Assembly (NCBI RefSeq): GCF_000744455.1
Contig: NZ_JQLY01000001.1
Coordinates: forward strand, 1,798,001-1,862,000
Source of the DNA: Methanobacterium sp. SMA-27
GTDB taxonomy: Archaea; Methanobacteriota; Methanobacteria; Methanobacteriales; Methanobacteriaceae
Length of the DNA: 64,000 bases
Direction: 5' to 3'
The notes below the pieces were generated by a model. It was not told where the DNA came from and did not search any database. It saw nothing but the letters and a program-made list of their open reading frames with translations. How positions within the stretch are numbered: position 1 is the first letter of the stretch; every line of letters starts with the position of its first letter. The translations under genes were made by a program, and so were the position numbers. Shown here in pieces: positions 60,753 to 64,000 of this stretch.

Positions 60753-61918
60753 ATGTTGAGGGCATATAGATATCGAATGTATCCGACTAAAAATCAAGAA
60801 GAAATGGTTAACAAACATTTTGGAGCATGTAGATACGTGTATAATTGGGGATTAGAATATAAAATTCGAACATATAAGGAAACTGGTAAATCAATATCTC
60901 ATTTCGCTCTTAACAAAGAAATAACATTACTCAAACAAAATGAAGTATGGCTCAAAGAAATTAACAATCAATCATTACAAGGAACTACACTCAACCTTAA
61001 TAATGCATTCACAAAGTTTTATAGAGAGAAAAAAGGATTCCCACATTTTAAATCAAAGAAAAATAGGGTACAATCATTCAATGTACCACAGAATTATAAA
61101 GTTGATTTCAATAACAATAAAATATACCTTCCTAAAATAGGATGGGTAAAAACAAAATTACATAGACAATTCAAAGGTAAAAAGCAAACAGCAACAATCT
61201 CATTGACAAATACTGGTAAATATTATATCAGTATTCTAATTGATGATAAAAAATCATTCCTGAGAAAGTAAAATTCAATCAGAAAACCACCATAGGATTG
61301 GATATGGGATTAACACACTTCTTAATCACTAGTAACGGTGATAAGGTTAATAATCCACGACCACTTAAACAACAGTTGAAACGACTTAAACGTGAACAAG
61401 GAAAGTTATCACATAAACAGAAAGGTTCAAAGAATCGTAATAAACAACGAATCAAAATATCAAAGATTCATGAACGAATACAAAACATACGTGAGGATTT
61501 CCAGCATAAACTTAGTAAATCTATTATATGTGAGAACCAAGCAATAACAAAGGAGAACTTGAATATTAAAGGCATGCTACGAAACCATAACCTCGCACAA
61601 AGTATAAGTGATGTTGGCGGGGCAGGGTTCATAGATAAATTAAAATATAAAAGTGAATGGTATGGTAAAACATTAATCCAAATAGGACAATTTGAACCAT
61701 CAAGCAAAATATGCAACCATTGCGGATACCATAACTGTAATTTAAAATTACATCATCGTGAATGGATTTGTCCAAAGTGTGAAAAGAGACATGATCGCGA
61801 TGTCAATGCAGCAGTTAATATACGTGATTTTGCACTAGATAAGCAAAATTTAATCAGTACCGTAGGAACTACGGAAATTAAAGCTTCTCTGAGAAAACCA
61901 CAAAAGTGGATTCAATGA
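60753..61918 (+). pseudogene. tnpB: TnpB RNA-guided nuclease, frame broken
   Basis: Two frames join into one TnpB of about 389 residues. The first (60753-61271) begins MLRAYRYRMYPTKNQEEMVN and includes FPHFKSKKNRVQSFNVP. After AAAAAATCATTCC (about 61245-61262) the -1 frame continues PEKVKFNQKTTIGLDMGL. RuvC residues are intact in the second part: Asp in GLDMGLTHF, Glu in ITKENLNIKG, the zinc ribbon CNHCGYHN / CPKCEKRH and the final Asp in HDRDVNAAVN. One restored base would give an apparently active nuclease. Confidence 0.85.
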
Positions 61919-61955
61919 AGGAAGAAACCCCTTCCAAAAGGAAGGGATAGTTCAC
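61800..61955 (+). ncRNA. Predicted omega-RNA scaffold of the TnpB element
   Basis: In TnpB elements the guide RNA overlaps the tnpB 3' end and extends past the right end. Here the predicted scaffold includes the GTAGGAACTACGG small palindrome (about 61862-61874), GCTTCTCTGAGAAA, and the terminal hairpin. The guide would start at about 61956. This is family knowledge applied to position; transcription is not shown. Confidence 0.4.
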
Positions 61956-61988
61956 AATACTTATCCCATTGATTTTTCTGGTGATTCC

Positions 61989-63625
61989 ATGGCAAGCAAA
62001 GATGAAAATAACCTTAAAAGACTAAAAGAAATTATCAAAGTTCTTTCTAAATATGAATTTGGTTACTTGATTGAAAAAATTAAATTAAAACATAAAATTC
62101 CTTTCATAACTCCATCTTATGATTATGAGTCCTTGGAAGAGCTAGATGAATCTGCTCCAGAACGTTTGAGATTTGTTTTACAAGAATTAGGCCCAACCTT
62201 TATTAAGCTGGGACAGACTCTAAGCACTCGCCCTGATCTTGTTGGGAGGAAATTTGCAAATGAATTTACCAAATTACAGGATGATAACCCTCCAATTGAA
62301 TTTGATGTTGTGAAAGCTTCAATTAAAAAAGAGCTGAAACACCCCATTGAGAGTATTTTTAGTAGTTTTGATGCGGAACCTCTAGGATCTGCTTCTATTG
62401 GGCAGGTTCATCGTGCTGTTCTTAAAACTGGTGAGGATGTTGCGGTTAAAATTCAAAAACCCAGTGTTGAACATATCATTAAAAGTGATATTTCTATAAT
62501 GGAGTTTTTAGCAAAGAGGATTGATACTTACATTCCGCAGTTTAAAATATACAATATTCCGGGTATTGTTGAAGAATTTAAACGTTCTATTTTAAAGGAA
62601 ATTGATTATGAAAATGAGGCAATGAACTTAAAAAGATTCAGCTACAACTTCAAGGATGATGAAACTGTACATGTACCCAAAATATACTCTGATTATTCTT
62701 CGTTAAAGATTATAACAATGGAGTTAATTGGGGGAAAAAGGTTTCTGATGTTACGGAAGCTGAAGGTTTTGATTTGAAATTGATAGCAGAACGTGGTGCA
62801 GTATCATATTTTAAACAGGTCATAATGTATGGATTTTTTCATGCAGACCCTCATCCATCTAATATATACATTTTAAATGATAATGTTATTTGTTATATTG
62901 ATTTTGGGATGATGGGGATTTTAGATGATGAATTCAAACAAAATCTAGCGGAATTGATAATATACTTTATTGACAATAATGTTAGTGGTATGATAAATCA
63001 ACTCACCTATATGGATATGATAAATGATAAGGTCGATACAAGATCATTGAAGTACGATCTTACAGATATGATGTATAAATACTATGGAACTGAATTAAAT
63101 GAAGTTCATGGGGGAATGAACGATCTAATAAATCTAATGCGAAAATATCATGTTTCAATGCCCAGAGAATTTGTATTACTAGCAAGGGGTATTGGAATGG
63201 TAGAAGAAACAGGAGAAAAGTTAGACCCTAATTTCAATGCAGTGGAAGTATGCAAACCTATAATGATGAAGGTCATAAGAAAAAAACTCACACCTCTAAA
63301 CTTCATTGATTATATAAAGAAAAATATTATTGAAACAGAACATGTATTAAAGAATATACCATTAACCATAACAAAAACGCTGTATAAACTTGAAGAAGGA
63401 GAAATAAGGATTAAAGTTGAACATGAAGGTCTTGAACGTATAGTAAATAAATTATCTATTGCCATAATACTTTCAGCTCTCCTTATCGGTTCTTCCATGA
63501 TTATGACTACGGATAATGGGATATTTCTACTTAAATTTCCATATTTAGGCGTTTTGGGTTTTGTAATAAGCGCAATTTTAGCTATTTTCCTAGTTGTGTC
63601 AATACTTAAAGATAAAGTGATTTAA
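61989..63625 (+). pseudogene. UbiB/ABC1 (AarF)-family atypical kinase, frame broken
   Basis: The first frame (61989-62777) has LGPTFIKLGQTLSTRPDL and LGSASIGQVHRAVLKTGEDVAVKIQ (KxGQ and nucleotide-binding motifs) and then turns into nonsense after MELIGGK. From about 62739 the -1 frame reads VSDVTEAEGFDLKLIAERG, FFHADPHPSN and YIDFGMMGIL, then two C-terminal transmembrane helices, to 63625. One missing A in GGGGGAAAAA (about 62729-62738) would restore about 546 residues. The family acts in isoprenoid lipid metabolism or quinone synthesis; the methanogen role is unknown. ATG 61989 follows GGTGAT. Confidence 0.85.
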
Positions 63626-63669
63626 ATTATTCTTTTAAAAAAATAAACAAAAAAACCATATAAAATATT

Positions 63670-64000
63670 ATGAAACTATGGAAATCAAATCATTGCACTA
63701 TTTACCAAGTTTTAAATGGTAGAAGTAATTCTTTTTTAATTAGTAATCAAAATACTTCTATCTTAGTAGATACAGGTCGTAAAAACTCATGGGAAACACT
63801 GACCCTGCAGATTGATAAGCTTTTAGGAAAAAATAATTTATCAAACCTAATTTTAACCCATACCCATTTTGATCATGCTGAAAATGCATCTAAAATAAAG
63901 GAAAAATATGATTCCAAGATAATTTTACATGGAAGAGAAACAGAGTATCTGAAAATGGGTAATGCACCATTACCTAAAGGCAACAATGGGGTCACAAGAT
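63670..64000 (+). CDS. Metallo-beta-lactamase-fold hydrolase (3' truncated by window)
   Basis: The first 110 codons of a gene that runs off the window. It begins MKLWKSNHCTIYQVLNGRSN and shows ILVDTGRKN and the zinc motif LTHTHFDHAEN (HxHxDH). It is an MBL-fold hydrolase, general type; no closer assignment is possible from the fragment. There is no strong ribosome site; the ATG is 44 bases after the UbiB-like gene, in the same direction. Confidence 0.85.
   Translation, partial: MKLWKSNHCTIYQVLNGRSNSFLISNQNTSILVDTGRKNSWETLTLQIDKLLGKNNLSNLILTHTHFDHAENASKIKEKYDSKIILHGRETEYLKMGNAPLPKGNNGVTR

Larger units (their letters stand above)
60669..61955 (+). mobile_element. IS605-family element with orphan tnpB, about 1287 bp
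   Basis: The left end carries a perfect hairpin, CCCCACCC-GTGA-GGGTGGGG (60684-60703); the right end carries CCCTTCC-AAAA-GGAAGGG (about 61929-61946) and ends at GTTCAC. There are no terminal inverted repeats or target duplication, as expected for this family. Only tnpB is present; no Y1 transposase tnpA. Both ends recur in the remnant at 35693-35917, and both copies have TTTATC outside the left end. It inserted between ABCE1 and the UbiB-like gene. Confidence 0.88.

Overview
This AT-rich window is chromosomal DNA of a hydrogenotrophic methanogen of the order Methanobacteriales, most likely genus Methanobacterium (inference from gene content and order; no marker rRNA is present). Direct indications are two HMf-type histones, F420H2:NADP oxidoreductase, a group-3 [NiFe] hydrogenase cluster, archaeal replication factor C, aIF2gamma, aIF5B and ABCE1, archaeal-type GlyRS, a 2-phosphoglycerate-kinase-like protein, and ribosome binding sites of the GGTGAT/GGAGG type in front of many TTG and GTG starts. 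No tRNA, rRNA or CRISPR array was found.

Layout. 1-2.8 kb: the 3' end of glyS, a TatD-like hydrolase and a PfkB kinase. 2.9-9 kb: a leftward run (DUF1611 protein, SepF, a PATAN-like DUF2226 protein, MinD, and a MinD paralogue with an altered P-loop) and a divergent rightward pair (Roadblock/LC7 protein, 2PGK-like kinase), separated by a 38-bp tandem repeat with an internal palindrome. This looks like a cell-division or spatial-positioning locus. 9-14.3 kb: ZPR1, nitroreductase, a divergent histone-fold protein with an acidic tail, nadC, and an overlapping rnz-mscS-sortase set. 14.4-19.1 kb: ferredoxin, V4R protein and [NiFe] hydrogenase small and large subunits, then a second Roadblock protein. 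19.3-22.5 kb: both replication factor C subunits and a degenerate PP-loop protein. 22.8-34 kb: a broken GXGXG protein, DedA, HtpX, YwbE, an S26-type peptidase, aroD, a conserved unknown, sucD, HMG-CoA reductase, VIT1-like protein, a second TatD-type hydrolase, aroE and an SGNH hydrolase.

34-36 kb is a gene-poor stretch holding a Met-rich small gene, a candidate microprotein, the RNA-free RNase P (HARP) and a 225-bp deletion derivative of an IS605-type TnpB element. 36-45.8 kb: hisS, hisI, a PIN-ATPase-KH protein, a TIM-barrel protein, npdG, phi (interrupted by TAG), endA, trpS, a SpoIIM-like protein and thrC. 46-56 kb: histone, then the conserved archaeal information-processing cluster L7Ae-S28e-L24e-Ndk-IF5B-S6e-aIF2gamma-PIN-Ppa-RpoE'-RpoE''-DUF359-S24e-S27ae, then argH. 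56-64 kb: a DUF3096 peptide, a PP-loop/KH protein, a PEBP protein, the second histone, ABCE1, an orphan tnpB element, a UbiB-like kinase and the start of a metallo-beta-lactamase-fold gene.

Five genes (22.9, 34.2, 51.6, 60.8 and 62.0 kb) are broken by what looks like one missing base each, all in the same direction and several at homopolymers. The phi gene carries a separate in-frame TAG. Sequence error must be excluded before these are read as pseudogenes or recoding. The main biological candidates for follow-up are the MinD/SepF/PATAN/Roadblock locus with its repeat operator, the V4R-associated hydrogenase, the divergent histone-fold protein, the stand-alone omega-RNA-like IS remnant, the K-turn-like leader of the L7Ae gene and the overlapping inverted repeats upstream of the second histone.
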